The position numbers and the translations under genes were made by a program. From Microvirga ossetica (lineage in GTDB: Bacteria; Pseudomonadota; Alphaproteobacteria; Rhizobiales; Beijerinckiaceae), in assembly GCF_002741015.1 (NCBI RefSeq), contig NZ_CP016616.1, positions 4,001,501 through 4,065,500 of the forward strand: a stretch of 64,000 nt of DNA. The letters are read 5' to 3'. The notes under the pieces were generated by a model. It saw only the letters and a list, made by a program, of their open reading frames with translations. It was not told where the DNA came from and did no database searches. Of this stretch, positions 24,088 through 33,234 are shown piece after piece (position 1 is the stretch's first letter; the number at the start of each line of letters is the position of its first letter).

Positions 24088-25320
24088 CTATTCCCTTCTC
24101 AACGCCTCGATGGGGTCGAGCTTCGCCGCGCGCTGCGCGGGATAGAAGCCGAAGAAGATGCCGACCAGCGCTGAGAAACCCACTGCCATGAGGATAGCGT
24201 TCGTCGAGACGAGAGAGGGCCAGCCGGCGAGCTGCGCCACGAGATAGGCGGCGCCCATGCCGAGGCCGATCCCGAGCGCACCGCCGAGGGTGGAGAGTGT
24301 CGTCGCCTCGATGAGGAACTGGCTGCGGATGTCGCGCGGGCGCGCGCCGACGGCAAGCCGCAGGCCGATCTCGCGCGTGCGCTCGGTGACCGAGACCAGC
24401 ATGATGTTCATGATGCCGATGCCGCCGACCAGCAGCGAGACCGCGGCCACGGCCGCGAGCAGCATGGACAGGGTGTTGGCGGAAGCGGACGCCGTGTTCG
24501 CGATCTCGGTCAGGTTGCGGATCGAGAAATCGTCTTCCTGATCGCCGATGACGCGGTGGCGCTGGCGCAGCAGCTCCGTCATGCTCTCGATGCCGGGCTC
24601 GATGTCGCTCTCATTGGCGAATTTCACGAAGATCGAGCCGACGGAGCCGTCCTTGGCGTAGTTGCGGCCGATCACGCGGCGGCGCCCCGCATCGAGCGGC
24701 ACGAAGATCACATCGTCCTGGTCCTGCCCGAAGGCCGATTGCCCTTTCGGCGCCATCACGCCGATGACGCGGAAGGGCACGTTGCGCACGCGCACATTCT
24801 GGCCGACGGGATCGTCCGCGCCGAAGAGATTCCGCGCGACCGTCTGGCCGAGAAGGATGACGATGTCGCCGCGGCGCACCTCTTCCGGGTCGAAGGTGCG
24901 GCCGGTGGCGACATCCCATTCGCGGGCGGAAAACCAGTCGAGATCGATGCCGTAGATGCGCGTCGCCCAGTTGCTGCCGCCGGCCACCACCTGCGTGCCG
25001 CCCTGGACGAAGGGAGCCGCCGCGACCACACCGTCGATCTCGCGCCGGATGGCATGCGCGTCCTCGTCCGTGAGGGAGGATGCTGCGCCTGCACCGAGCC
25101 GCGCGCCGCCCTGCGTCACGTTGCCGGGAGTCACGATGGCGAGGTTTGCGCCAAGCGAGCGGATCTGCCGATCGACGAGATTGCGCGCGCCCGAGCCGAT
25201 GGCCACCATGGCGATGACGGCGGCGACGCCGATCACGATGCCGAGCATGGTGAGCAGGCTGCGCAGGGCATTGGCCATGATGGCGGAGAGCGCAGAGCGG
25301 ATCGCCTCGATCAGCCTCAT
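24088..25320 (-). CDS. ABC transporter permease, MacB/FtsX family
   Basis: A 410-residue inner-membrane protein with the MacB architecture: one N-terminal span (residues ~20-45), a ~220-residue periplasmic MacB_PCD domain, then three C-terminal spans in the FtsX domain. The conserved ERTREIGLRLAVGARPRDI coupling segment and LRSLLTMLGIVIGVAAVI start are present. It works with the separate ATPase encoded by the overlapping upstream gene and with the adaptor protein, as a tripartite mechanotransmission-type pump. Substrates of the family include macrolides, peptides and lipoproteins; which applies here is unknown. Confidence 0.9.
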   Translation of the reverse strand: MRLIEAIRSALSAIMANALRSLLTMLGIVIGVAAVIAMVAIGSGARNLVDRQIRSLGANLAIVTPGNVTQGGARLGAGAASSLTDEDAHAIRREIDGVVAAAPFVQGGTQVVAGGSNWATRIYGIDLDWFSAREWDVATGRTFDPEEVRRGDIVILLGQTVARNLFGADDPVGQNVRVRNVPFRVIGVMAPKGQSAFGQDQDDVIFVPLDAGRRRVIGRNYAKDGSVGSIFVKFANESDIEPGIESMTELLRQRHRVIGDQEDDFSIRNLTEIANTASASANTLSMLLAAVAAVSLLVGGIGIMNIMLVSVTERTREIGLRLAVGARPRDIRSQFLIEATTLSTLGGALGIGLGMGAAYLVAQLAGWPSLVSTNAILMAVGFSALVGIFFGFYPAQRAAKLDPIEALRRE

Positions 25321-26039
25321 TCGGCGGCCTCCGTCGCAAGATCTCGCGCATCGATAGGAGTCTGGCGGTGATCCTCGATCACGCGGCCGTCGCGGAAGCG
25401 GACGAGGCGGCGTGCGTAGCGCCCCACATCGGCATCGTGCGTCACGAGCACGATGGTGGCGCCTTCGCGATTGAGCTCCTGGAAGAGGGCCAGGATCTCC
25501 TTCGCCGTGCGGCTGTCGAGAGCGCCGGTCGGCTCGTCGGCGAGCAGCAAGCTCGGGCTGTTCACGAGCGCCCGCGCGATGGCGACGCGCTGCTGCTGTC
25601 CGCCGGACAATTGCATGGGCCGGTGATGCGCCCGATCGGCGAGGCCGACCCGTCCAAGCGCCTGCAGGGCGCGCTCGCGGCGGGTCTTGCGGTCGCAGCC
25701 TGCATAGATCATCGGCAGTTCCACATTGCCCAGCGCATCGATGCGGGGCAGCAGGTTGAACTGCTGGAAGACGAAGCCGATCTCGCGGTTGCGTAAGTGC
25801 GCCAGGCCGTCCGCATCGAGGCTCTCGACCTCGGTGCCCGCAAGGCGATACTGCCCGCCGGAGGGACGGTCGAGACAGCCGACAAGATTCATGAAGGTCG
25901 ACTTGCCGGAGCCCGACGGACCCATCACGGCGACGAAATCGCCCTGCTCGATATCGAGCGAGACACCGTCGAGCGCGACGACGCGGCCGGCATCGAGATC
26001 GTAGACCCGTTTCAGATCGCGCGTTTCGATGAGCGCCAC
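25317..26039 (-). CDS. ABC transporter ATP-binding protein, MacB/LolD type
   Basis: A 240-residue stand-alone ATPase with Walker [10 protein letters not shown], signature [15 protein letters not shown] and Walker [12 protein letters not shown], the last diagnostic of the LolD/MacB/FtsE group. The frame is open 40 codons further upstream, but that part is an artefact of high GC: the GTG at 26039 follows the adaptor gene stop by 10 bases, has GAGG spaced 8 bases upstream, and yields the standard [12 protein letters not shown] start. Its last four bases overlap the permease gene. Confidence 0.9.
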   Translation of the reverse strand: MALIETRDLKRVYDLDAGRVVALDGVSLDIEQGDFVAVMGPSGSGKSTFMNLVGCLDRPSGGQYRLAGTEVESLDADGLAHLRNREIGFVFQQFNLLPRIDALGNVELPMIYAGCDRKTRRERALQALGRVGLADRAHHRPMQLSGGQQQRVAIARALVNSPSLLLADEPTGALDSRTAKEILALFQELNREGATIVLVTHDADVGRYARRLVRFRDGRVIEDHRQTPIDARDLATEAAE

Positions 26040-26049
26040 GGCACGATCC

Positions 26050-27477
26050 TCAGAACATCCGCGGCGGGCGCGGGCGGCGCGTGCCGGAGGCAGTGCCCGC
26101 ATCCTCGCCGCCATCGGCGCGCGGAGCGCCGACGATGATGGCCGCGCCTTCCTGCACATCGCCGCGGAGGATTTCCGTGTAGGTGCCGTCCGTCACGCCG
26201 AGCCGCACAGGCACGGCCTGCGGATTGCCGTCCGGCCCGACCCGGTAGATGCGTCCGCTCGTGCCCTCGTTCCGGCCGGCCTGCGCATCCTGGCTGCGCG
26301 GGCGCCGCCTGGGCGAAGCTTCGCTCTGCGTCTCGCTCGACGCCATGGCGACGGCAGGTCGGAAGCGAAGCGCCGCGTTGGGGATGCGCAGCACGTCCTC
26401 GCGCTCGTCGGTGACGATCTGAAGGTTCGCTGTCATGCCGGGGAGGAGCGCCTGATCCAGGTTTCTCACGCCGATCACGGCGGTGTAGGTCACCACGTTC
26501 TGCACCGTCTGCGCGGACAGGCGCACCATGCGCACGCTGCCCTCGAAGCTGCGGTTCGGATAGGCATTCACCGTGAAGCCGACCTTCTGGCCCTCCTTCA
26601 GGTGCCCCACATCGGCCTCGTCGATATTGGCGTAGATGTCGATCTCACGCAGGTCCTGCGCGATGGTGAAGAGGGTCGGTGCGGAGAGCGAGGCGGCAAC
26701 GGTCTGGCCGAGCTCGATGTCGCGCTTCACCACGACGCCTTCGACGGGAGATTTGATGTCGGTGCGGGCGAGATCGATCTCGATGTCCCTGAGCTTTGCC
26801 TGGCGCTGCAGGATGATCGCCTCGGCCGATTTGACGCCGGCCTCGGCGAGGGCGAGGTCCGCCTTGAGGCCTTCGGTCTCGGCCTTGTTCGACGCGATCT
26901 GTGCATTGGCCGAGGCGAGGTTCGCTTTCTGGATATCGACCTGCGTGCCGGCCTGCTCAAGCGCCGTCTGCGTTCCGACCGCACGGGTATTCAGTTCGGT
27001 CTGGCGTTCCAGGTTGCGCTGCGCGTCGACCAGCTGCGCCTGGCTGCGGTCGCGCTGCGCCTGAAGATCGGTTGCCTGCGCCCCGCCGCGCTGGAGCGAC
27101 GAGCGCGCCTTGTCGATCTGCGCGCGCTTGGTATCGAGGTCCGCCTTCGCCTGGGCGAGATCGGCAAGAGCCGCATCCCGGCGCGACTTGATCTGCTCCG
27201 CGTAAAGCCGTGCCACCACCTGGCCCTCTTTCACCGGCGTATTGTAGTCGGCGAGGATCTCGACCACCTGGCCGGAAAGCTGCGAGCCGACGAGCACCGT
27301 GGTGACGGGGTTGAGCGTTCCCGTGGCCCGGACGCTGGCCGTGATCGGGCCGCGATCCACCGCTGCGAGGCGGTAGGCCTGATCGGACGCGTTGCCGCCC
27401 GTCGGCGTCCACAGCAAGACCCCTGCGCCTCCGGCCACGAGGACAAGGCCGATCAACCACAACCAAGCGCGCCGCAA
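26050..27477 (-). CDS. Periplasmic adaptor (membrane fusion) protein, MacA/HlyD family
   Basis: A 475-residue membrane fusion protein. An N-terminal anchor (residues 4-23) is followed by a barrel-sandwich half (VGSQLSGQVVEILADYNTPVKEGQVVARL), a long alpha-hairpin coiled coil (~95-225, rich in A, Q and R), the second barrel-sandwich half (IKSPVEGVVVKRDIELGQTV) and a beta-barrel. Near the C-terminus is a basic, low-complexity stretch (SPRRRPRSQ). It should bridge the MacB-like pump to an outer-membrane TolC-type channel, not encoded here. First gene of the three-gene minus-strand operon. Confidence 0.9.
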   Translation of the reverse strand: MRRAWLWLIGLVLVAGGAGVLLWTPTGGNASDQAYRLAAVDRGPITASVRATGTLNPVTTVLVGSQLSGQVVEILADYNTPVKEGQVVARLYAEQIKSRRDAALADLAQAKADLDTKRAQIDKARSSLQRGGAQATDLQAQRDRSQAQLVDAQRNLERQTELNTRAVGTQTALEQAGTQVDIQKANLASANAQIASNKAETEGLKADLALAEAGVKSAEAIILQRQAKLRDIEIDLARTDIKSPVEGVVVKRDIELGQTVAASLSAPTLFTIAQDLREIDIYANIDEADVGHLKEGQKVGFTVNAYPNRSFEGSVRMVRLSAQTVQNVVTYTAVIGVRNLDQALLPGMTANLQIVTDEREDVLRIPNAALRFRPAVAMASSETQSEASPRRRPRSQDAQAGRNEGTSGRIYRVGPDGNPQAVPVRLGVTDGTYTEILRGDVQEGAAIIVGAPRADGGEDAGTASGTRRPRPPRMF

Positions 27478-27558
27478 CGAAGAACCCTCTGCAAGACCAG
27501 GAATGTCATGAGGGGGGATTGTGGCCGATTTCCTATACTGTTGCGAGTTAACTCTTTG

Positions 27559-28325
27559 TCATGCGCCGGCCACCGGCCGGGTGGCGATCAGGTTGCGCAG
27601 GGTCGTGATGGTCGAGGCATCCGCAACGCCGTCGACGCGCTCGGGCCGGAAATGGCGCTGGAAGGCCGCGACGACCTTTTCCGTGTCCTCGTCGAAGACG
27701 CCGTTGATCTTCAGGCCGTAGCCGTACATGACCAGCATCGCCTGAAGCGCCTCGATCGGCATGCCCTGGTCGCCGCGGGAGAAGAAGCGCCCGTCGCTCG
27801 TTGCGGCGGGGCGACCCAATGGCCCACACCTGCCTCGTGCAGACGCTGCCAGGGAAAGAGCTCGCCCGGATCGACCTTCCTGCCGGGAGCGACATCGGAA
27901 TGGCCGAGCACCCGCGTTGCCGGGATGTGCCAGCGGGTGACGATGTCCTTGACAAGCGCTGCGACGCTCTCGATCTGCGCATCGGGAAAGGGCGGCAGGC
28001 CGCCCGGATGGCCGGGATTGGCGATCTCGATCCCGATGGAGCAGGAGTCGATGTCGGTCTCCCCGTCCCAGGAGGACCGGCCTGCATGCCAGGCGCGGCG
28101 CGCCTCCGGCACCATCTGGAGCACGCGCCCGTCGCCGAAGACGAAGTAATGAGCCGAGACCTGCGAGACCGGGTTGCACAGCCATTGCAAGGCCTCGCCT
28201 TCGTCCGGCATGCCCGTGTAATGCAGGACGAGCATGGTGGGACGCCGGCCGTCCTTGCGCTCCCCGTGATTGGGCGACGGAAACACCTTCGCGGCGATCG
28301 GGCTTTCCGGGGTCAGCGCACTCAT
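27559..28325 (-). pseudogene. N-acetylmuramoyl-L-alanine amidase (AmpD/AmiD type) with a frameshift before its peptidoglycan-binding domain
   Basis: The first frame (start 28325) encodes an Amidase_2 domain that cuts the lactyl-Ala bond of murein; LVLHYTG, SAHYFV, AWHAG and GHSDVAPGRKVDPG carry the zinc ligands and catalytic residues. After GVGHWVA the frame runs into nonsense and stops at 27711. The expected C-terminal PG_binding_1 repeat (MPIEALQAMLVMYGYGLKINGVFDEDTEKVVAAFQ in part) continues in another frame to 27559. Joining the frames near 27800-27820 gives a ~255-residue normal protein, so one base seems missing in a C/G-rich run. The catalytic domain is intact, so the short product may still work. 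Sequencing error and true mutation cannot be told apart. Confidence 0.75.
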
Positions 28326-28329
28326 GCCG

Positions 28330-29055
28330 TCACCTGATGCTCCGCTCGGCGGCGATGCGTTCCCAGGCGGCGTTGATGGCGGCTACGCGTTCGGTTGCGA
28401 TCTTCACGGCTTCCGGCGGCAGGCCGCGGGCGATCTCCCGGTCCGGGTGGTTCTCGGCGACGAGCCGGCGGTAGTGCCGCTTCAGCTCGTCGTCGCTCAT
28501 GCTCCGGTCCGCCTTGAGGATCAGATAGGGATCGTCCTTGCGCTGCACGTGGCGGGCGGCGATGCGCTCGAAATCCGTGTCCGAGAAGGCGAAGATCGCG
28601 GCCACATCCTTGAGATAGGCATATTCGGCCTCGTGGACGGCCTCGTCCGCCTTGGCGATGTGGAACAGGCCGTCGAGCACGTCTTCGAGCAGTGCGGGCT
28701 CGTCCTTGAACGCGTCGCCGATCTGGCGGGCGTAAGACTCGAAGCCGTCGGAGGTCTGCATGGCGAGCCTGAACAGGCGGTCCACCCGGTCGTGCTCACT
28801 CTCGGGCACGTCGACGATCTGCTCGAAGGCCCGGATCTCTACGTCGACGACGACGCCGTCGGCCTTCGCCATCTTGGCGGCCAGCGCCACGAGGCCCATG
28901 GTGAAGAGAATGTCGCGCGGCGGCTTCCCGAACAGGGAGCCCTCGCGGTCAATGAGAACGTGGCCGGCAACTCCGCCGAGGAGCGCGCCAATCGGCCCTC
29001 CGAGCGCCAGCCCGATGCCGGCACCGCCCAACTTACCCCAGATCGACTGAATCAT
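28330..29055 (-). CDS. TerB-like/J-domain protein (DjlA type co-chaperone)
   Basis: A 241-residue protein: glycine-rich hydrophobic N-terminus (GGAGIGLALGGPIGALLGG), which may insert in the membrane, an alpha-helical TerB domain (~45-155, acidic residues in KADGVVVDVEIRAFE) and a C-terminal J domain (~170-235) with the HPD signature in ENHPDRE that stimulates DnaK ATPase. This is the DjlA architecture. The ATG at 29055 is preferred to one 11 codons upstream because it gives the usual MIQSIWGKLGG start. Its stop is 4 bases from the amidase start, so the two are co-transcribed. Confidence 0.88.
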   Translation of the reverse strand: MIQSIWGKLGGAGIGLALGGPIGALLGGVAGHVLIDREGSLFGKPPRDILFTMGLVALAAKMAKADGVVVDVEIRAFEQIVDVPESEHDRVDRLFRLAMQTSDGFESYARQIGDAFKDEPALLEDVLDGLFHIAKADEAVHEAEYAYLKDVAAIFAFSDTDFERIAARHVQRKDDPYLILKADRSMSDDELKRHYRRLVAENHPDREIARGLPPEAVKIATERVAAINAAWERIAAERSIR

Positions 29056-29093
29056 CTTGAGAGTAGTCGTACGCTCAAGTGCGGGCAAAAGGA

Positions 29094-29120
29094 AAGGGGC
29101 CGAGAATGTCTCGGCCCCTT
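29094..29120 (-). terminator. Terminator of the small lipoprotein gene
   Basis: A near-perfect 11-bp stem, AAGGGGCCGAG/CTCGGCCCCTT, lies 20 bases after the lipoprotein stop. Read on the minus strand it is followed by TTTTCCTTTT, the usual intrinsic terminator tail. Confidence 0.85.
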
Positions 29121-29140
29121 AAATTCACGCGTAGCGCGGA

Positions 29141-29419
29141 TCAGCGGCAGTAAACGTTGCCGTAGACGTCCTGATAAGTGCCGTAGGGGCAGGCTGGGCC
29201 GCGCGGGGCCGTCGAAGCGCCGACGATGGCGCCGCCCGCGCCGCCAATGGCTGCGCCAGCAAGGGCGCCGCCTGCGGTTCCGGTCGCTGCGCCGCCGATT
29301 GCCGCACCGGCAATGCCGCCGATCGCGGCGCCGCCGACTGCGCGCTCACCGGGGGTGTTGCAGGCTGCCATCGAGAGGGTGAGAGCACCGGCGGCAATGG
29401 CTGTCATGATCTTCTTCAT
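29141..29419 (-). CDS. Small glycine-zipper lipoprotein
   Basis: A 92-residue outer-membrane-type lipoprotein. MKKIMTAIAAGALTLSMAAC is a type II signal peptide with the lipid-modified cysteine at residue 20. The mature part is a glycine zipper of repeated GGAAIGGIAG-like units (residues ~29-68) that can span or pack against membrane, ending in a short conserved tail with two cysteines (CPYGTYQDVYGNVYC). The ATG at 29419 has GGAAGCCTCC-type spacing upstream; a longer open frame to 29533 lacks the signal peptide start. Related rhizobial proteins are uncharacterised. Confidence 0.85.
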   Translation of the reverse strand: MKKIMTAIAAGALTLSMAACNTPGERAVGGAAIGGIAGAAIGGAATGTAGGALAGAAIGGAGGAIVGASTAPRGPACPYGTYQDVYGNVYCR

Positions 29420-29651
29420 GGAGGCTTCCCTGTTGATGATCGGGCGGGGCTGCCCGGTCCTGTTTAGCTTGACCTTACGCTGTCGCCAACTCCTGGGCGG
29501 AGAAAGAGTTCCTCCCAGCGGGCGGGCCGGCAAATTTTTTTCAATCCCCTCAAGAGGCTAGAATCATTGCCATAAAGCCTAGAAACGTAAGGATAGCACA
29601 GTCAAGCTTGAACACATTCTGAATGGAATTCCGACGAGAGGTGCCACATCT

Positions 29652-30464
29652 TTGCCTCATTTCGACTCCACCCAGCCGGCCCTTTCGATAATCGCAGGCT
29701 GGAGTTTCGATTTGACTTGGCAACATCTCCTCAGAACCTTGGCCGTTGCGATCATTGGCGTTGAAATACTTGTTTTTGCTTCGCAGGTCCGGGCCGAGGG
29801 TGGAGATGCTAACGGCGTCGTCTCGCCGGATCAGGCCCAAGAATTCTTGAACGCTGCGGCAGCCGAGGCTGCTTCTCCGGCTGAAGAAGAGGCCCCCGAG
29901 CCTGAGATCAAGCCGGCGGCGAAGGCAGCGAAGGGGGCGGAGGCCAGGAAGGCGAGGCGGACGGCCGCCGCAACCGGCAAAGCTCATGAGGCGGGCGCAG
30001 CCCAGGCAGCTGAGGACGATGCGAACGAGACCGCCTCGCTGCCGTCGATCGATGCCAGGGCAAAGCTCCGTCCGTCCGATGCCATGCGGGCCGGTGCGCT
30101 CAAGGTGTTGATCGTCCGCTATGCCTCGGAGAACGGGCTGCCCTACGAGTTGGCGGATGCCGTCGTCAGGCTCGAAAGCCGCTACAATCCCGGGGCGCGC
30201 AACGGCACGCATATGGGTCTCACCCAGATCAATGTGCGCACGGCCCAGTCGCTGGGTTATGCGGGCCCGGCGGCGGGCCTGCTCGATGCGGAGACGAACC
30301 TGCGCTACGGCCTGAAATATCTCGCGAAAGCCTACAAGCTCGCCGGCGGCGACACCTGCGGCACGATCCTGCGCTATCAGTTCGGTCACCGGACGCAGAC
30401 CATGACGAGCGCCTCCCGCGCCTATTGCGCCAAGGTGAAGGTGATAACGGCCGCAGCCGATTAG
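29652..30464 (+). CDS. Lytic transglycosylase, SLT domain
   Basis: A 270-residue exported protein. A hydrophobic segment (LRTLAVAIIGVEILVFASQVRA) acts as signal peptide, then a Glu/Ala/Lys-rich linker (~55-130), then a soluble lytic transglycosylase domain (~145-265). VRLESRYNPGARNGTHMGLTQIN contains the catalytic glutamate (ESR) and the GLTQIN motif. It cleaves murein between MurNAc and GlcNAc. The start is uncertain: TTG at 29652 or a TTG about 20 codons later. The TAG stop lies at the edge of a family A repeat. Confidence 0.85.
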   Translation: MPHFDSTQPALSIIAGWSFDLTWQHLLRTLAVAIIGVEILVFASQVRAEGGDANGVVSPDQAQEFLNAAAAEAASPAEEEAPEPEIKPAAKAAKGAEARKARRTAAATGKAHEAGAAQAAEDDANETASLPSIDARAKLRPSDAMRAGALKVLIVRYASENGLPYELADAVVRLESRYNPGARNGTHMGLTQINVRTAQSLGYAGPAAGLLDAETNLRYGLKYLAKAYKLAGGDTCGTILRYQFGHRTQTMTSASRAYCAKVKVITAAAD

Positions 30465-30546
30465 AGCATCGGACCCAAAAGCGGATCCCGGTTTCGGGCT
30501 CCATCCCATGCTCACCCCTGTCTCTGGCGCATCGTGCGGATGCGCC
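30464..30546. repeat. Family A dispersed palindrome (GAGCATCGGACCC type)
   Basis: Begins GAGCATCGGACCCAAAAGCGG directly at the transglycosylase stop and ends in the GCATCGTGCGGATGCGCC hairpin. Other copies are at 45175-45286, 51685-51796 and 59890-59951. Confidence 0.7.
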
Positions 30547-30553
30547 AGCGCCC

Positions 30554-30582
30554 TTGACGGCGAGGGGCATTTGGCACCACAT
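30554..30582 (+). promoter_or_regulatory. Probable promoter of rnpB
   Basis: TTGACG at 30554 and CCACAT at 30577 are separated by 17 bases. Transcription would start about 7 bases downstream, at ~30590, which is where the rnpB P1 helix begins. The -10 is weak. Confidence 0.5.
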
Positions 30583-30590
30583 CCCCACCG

Positions 30591-30984
<394 letters not shown>

Positions 30985-31016
30985 CGCCATCTTTCCACAG
31001 GTTAGAAATTGCAAGA

Positions 31017-31042
31017 AAGCGGGGCAAACCGTTGCCCCGCTT
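31017..31042 (+). terminator. Hairpin after rnpB
   Basis: AAGCGGGGCAA at 31017 pairs with TTGCCCCGCTT at 31032 around a short ACC(G) loop, 32 bases after the end of P1. It lacks a T-run but is the only strong fold there and probably ends or trims the rnpB transcript. Confidence 0.65.
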
Positions 31043-31113
31043 ACGATTCATTAACCGTAAATGCGTCTCATGGGGAACACATGCCACGAGGCGTGCACTC
31101 CATCCCCGTTCCG

Positions 31114-31152
31114 TTGACGCCCATATTATCCCATGTTATCCCAATTCATCCC
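31114..31152 (+). promoter_or_regulatory. Probable dcw promoter overlaid by three period-10 MraZ-type boxes
   Basis: TTGACG at 31114 and TATCCC at 31137 are 17 bases apart. Overlapping them are three ATCCC units beginning at 31128, 31138 and 31148, exactly one helical turn apart; on the other strand they read GGGAT, with TGGGAT for the first two. MraZ of other bacteria binds tandem TGGGN-type repeats of this spacing in front of its own gene. Autorepression of the cluster at this site is therefore likely. The leader to mraZ would be ~150 bases. Confidence 0.65.
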
Positions 31153-31240
31153 GTCGACGGTGTCTTCCGAAGGGGGCGTCAAGCACTCAAGAATTGCTGA
31201 CGTGCTGTTTCGGAACGTAGCGTTATCACCGGCTGCGGGT

Positions 31241-31261
31241 GGCGGATCCTCAAGATCCGCC
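31241..31261 (+). promoter_or_regulatory. Hairpin in the mraZ leader
   Basis: GGCGGATC at 31241 and GATCCGCC at 31254 make an 8-bp stem with loop CTCAA, 37 bases before the mraZ start. It may be an operator or an RNA stem-loop; no T-run follows. Confidence 0.4.
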
Positions 31262-31298
31262 GGGGGGCTGACAATCGGGAGCGCGAGAGCTGCGGCCA

Positions 31299-31796
31299 AT
31301 GAACCGCTTCGTGTCCAATTTTACGAACAAGTTGGATTCGAAGGGTCGTGTGTCGATCCCCGCATCCTTCCGGGCCGTCTTGGCCAAGGATGGATTCGAG
31401 GGGCTCTACGTACATCCGGCGCTCGACGCGCCGGCCTTGGACGCAGGCGGCAATGTGCTTCTGAACGAGATCGATGCGTTTTTGTCGACGCTGTCGCCTT
31501 ATTCGGACGAGCGGGATCAGCTGTCGACGGCGTTGTTCGGGACAAGCGAGATTCTGAAGGTCGATCCGGAAGGGCGTGTCATCCTGACGGATACGGTAAA
31601 AGTGCATGCCGGGATTGGCGATACGGTGACGTTCGTCGGACTCGGTCACAAGTTCCAGATTTGGGAGCCCGAACGCTTCCGTGCGCATCTGGAGGAGGCG
31701 CGCACGAAGGTCCGAGACCTGAAGAAGACGTTGGGAAGCCGAATGGTGGAGTTGCGTACAGTGCAGAATACCTCACCGGGAGAACGGGAGCGATGA
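31299..31796 (+). CDS. mraZ: Division/cell wall cluster transcriptional repressor MraZ
   Basis: A 165-residue DNA-binding protein made of two SpoVT/AbrB-like swapped-hairpin halves: residues 1-60 ([16 protein letters not shown], the family signature) and ~75-145 ([19 protein letters not shown]). It forms a ring that binds tandem short repeats upstream of its own gene and represses the dcw operon. The C-terminal ~20 residues are an extra basic/polar tail. First gene of the cluster; its stop overlaps the rsmH start (ATGA). Confidence 0.95.
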   Translation: MNRFVSNFTNKLDSKGRVSIPASFRAVLAKDGFEGLYVHPALDAPALDAGGNVLLNEIDAFLSTLSPYSDERDQLSTALFGTSEILKVDPEGRVILTDTVKVHAGIGDTVTFVGLGHKFQIWEPERFRAHLEEARTKVRDLKKTLGSRMVELRTVQNTSPGERER

Positions 31797-32842
31797 CGGG
31801 ACGCGGCGACGGCCCAGGAGCCGGAGCCGCTGGCGGACTGTCCCGTCACGTTCCCGTTCTCCTGGTGGAGGTCTGTACGGCTCTCGATGCGAAGCGCGGC
31901 GCCGCCTTCATCGACGGCACGTTCGGCGCAGGCGGCTATACGCGCGCCATCCTCGATGCCCATCCTCAGAACAAGGTCGTTGCCATCGACCGCGATCCCG
32001 ATGCGATCGCGGGTGGAGCCTCATTGGCCGCCAAGTTCAAGAAACGCCTGATGCTGGTTCCGGGACGCTTCGGCGACCTCGACGAGATCGCGCAGGCGCA
32101 GGGTTTCGATGCGCTCGACGGCGTCGTGCTCGACATCGGCGTGTCGTCGATGCAGATCGACCAGGCCGAGCGCGGCTTCTCGTTCCGTAACGAGGGGCCG
32201 CTCGACATGCGCATGGAGAGAAGCGGCCCGAGCGCGGCCGATCTCGTCAACGAATCCTCCGAGGCCGAGCTTGCCGACATCTTCTATCACTACGGCGAGG
32301 AGCGGCGTGCCCGCGCCGTCGCCCGCGCCATCATCGAGATGCGGCGGCGCCAGCCCTTCGAGACCACGCGTCAGCTTGCCGATCTCGTCGCATCGCTCAT
32401 TCGCCAGGAGCCCAGCGGCATTCATCCGGCAACGCGCGTGTTCCAGGGGCTGCGCATCGCCGTCAACGACGAGCTCGGCGAACTCGTGCGCGCGCTGCAT
32501 GCGGCGGAGCGCATCCTGAAGCCCGGCGGGCGCCTCGTCGTCGTGACGTTCCATTCCCTCGAAGACCGCATCGTGAAACAGTTCTTCGCCGCCCGCACCG
32601 GCCGCGCGCCGGCAGGCTCGCGCCATCTGCCGACCGCAGCCGCGCCCGAACCGACGTTCGATGCCATCACACGGGGGCCGGTGGGACCGAGCGAGCAGGA
32701 AATGGCGCAGAATCCGCGGGCGCGCTCGGCCAAGCTCCGGGCCGGCGCCCGCACGGACACGCCGCCGCAGGAACCTTTGAGCGCCATCGCCATGCTGGCC
32801 GAGCTGCCGCAGACAGCTGAGAAACGGGGAGGGCGCCGGTGA
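31793..32842 (+). CDS. rsmH: 16S rRNA (cytosine(1402)-N(4))-methyltransferase RsmH
   Basis: A 349-residue SAM-dependent enzyme (formerly MraW) that N4-methylates C1402 in the ribosomal P site. HVPVLLVEV and [12 protein letters not shown] are the N-terminal and SAM-binding signatures; [27 protein letters not shown] and [18 protein letters not shown] are equally typical. The frame is open for 220 codons upstream across mraZ, but the ATG at 31793 overlapping the mraZ stop is the real start. Confidence 0.96.
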   Translation: MTGRGDGPGAGAAGGLSRHVPVLLVEVCTALDAKRGAAFIDGTFGAGGYTRAILDAHPQNKVVAIDRDPDAIAGGASLAAKFKKRLMLVPGRFGDLDEIAQAQGFDALDGVVLDIGVSSMQIDQAERGFSFRNEGPLDMRMERSGPSAADLVNESSEAELADIFYHYGEERRARAVARAIIEMRRRQPFETTRQLADLVASLIRQEPSGIHPATRVFQGLRIAVNDELGELVRALHAAERILKPGGRLVVVTFHSLEDRIVKQFFAARTGRAPAGSRHLPTAAAPEPTFDAITRGPVGPSEQEMAQNPRARSAKLRAGARTDTPPQEPLSAIAMLAELPQTAEKRGGRR

Positions 32843-33234
32843 TCCGACTGCTCCATATCATTGCCATCTCCGTCCTCATCGCATCGGCAGGCTATGCCTA
32901 TTCGATCAAGTATGAGACGCTCTATTACGTCGAGCAGGTGGCGAAGCTGAAATCGCAGGTGCAGCGCGAGCGCGAGGCCATCGCGGTGCTGCAGGCCGAG
33001 TGGCAATATCTCGACCGTCCCGATCGCCTCCAGGAGGCGGTGGACAAGCACCTCGATCTCCAGCCCCTGAAGATCCAGCAGCTCGCGCGCCTGGCCGACC
33101 TGCCGAACCGGCCCTCGCGTGAGGACGAGATCGGACGCAAGCTCGAAGCGCTCGGCCTTCTCGAGCCGACGGCGACGCCGAAGGACAGAAGTTCGAACGC
33201 CCGCACCCCGACGACCCAAACTCCGAGACGGTGA
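32839..33234 (+). CDS. ftsL: Cell division protein FtsL
   Basis: A 131-residue bitopic protein: one membrane span (residues 2-22), then a leucine-zipper-like coiled coil (~28-65, [22 protein letters not shown]) and a proline/threonine-rich periplasmic tail. With FtsB and FtsQ it forms the divisome subcomplex that activates FtsWI. Sequence conservation in FtsL is low; assignment rests on topology, size and position between rsmH and ftsI. GTG start overlaps the rsmH stop by four bases. Confidence 0.9.
   Translation: MIRLLHIIAISVLIASAGYAYSIKYETLYYVEQVAKLKSQVQREREAIAVLQAEWQYLDRPDRLQEAVDKHLDLQPLKIQQLARLADLPNRPSREDEIGRKLEALGLLEPTATPKDRSSNARTPTTQTPRR

Noticed and set aside
26029..28149. A 706-codon plus-strand frame opposite the adaptor and amidase genes
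   Set aside because: It is antisense to genes with clear domains and has no recognisable domain itself.
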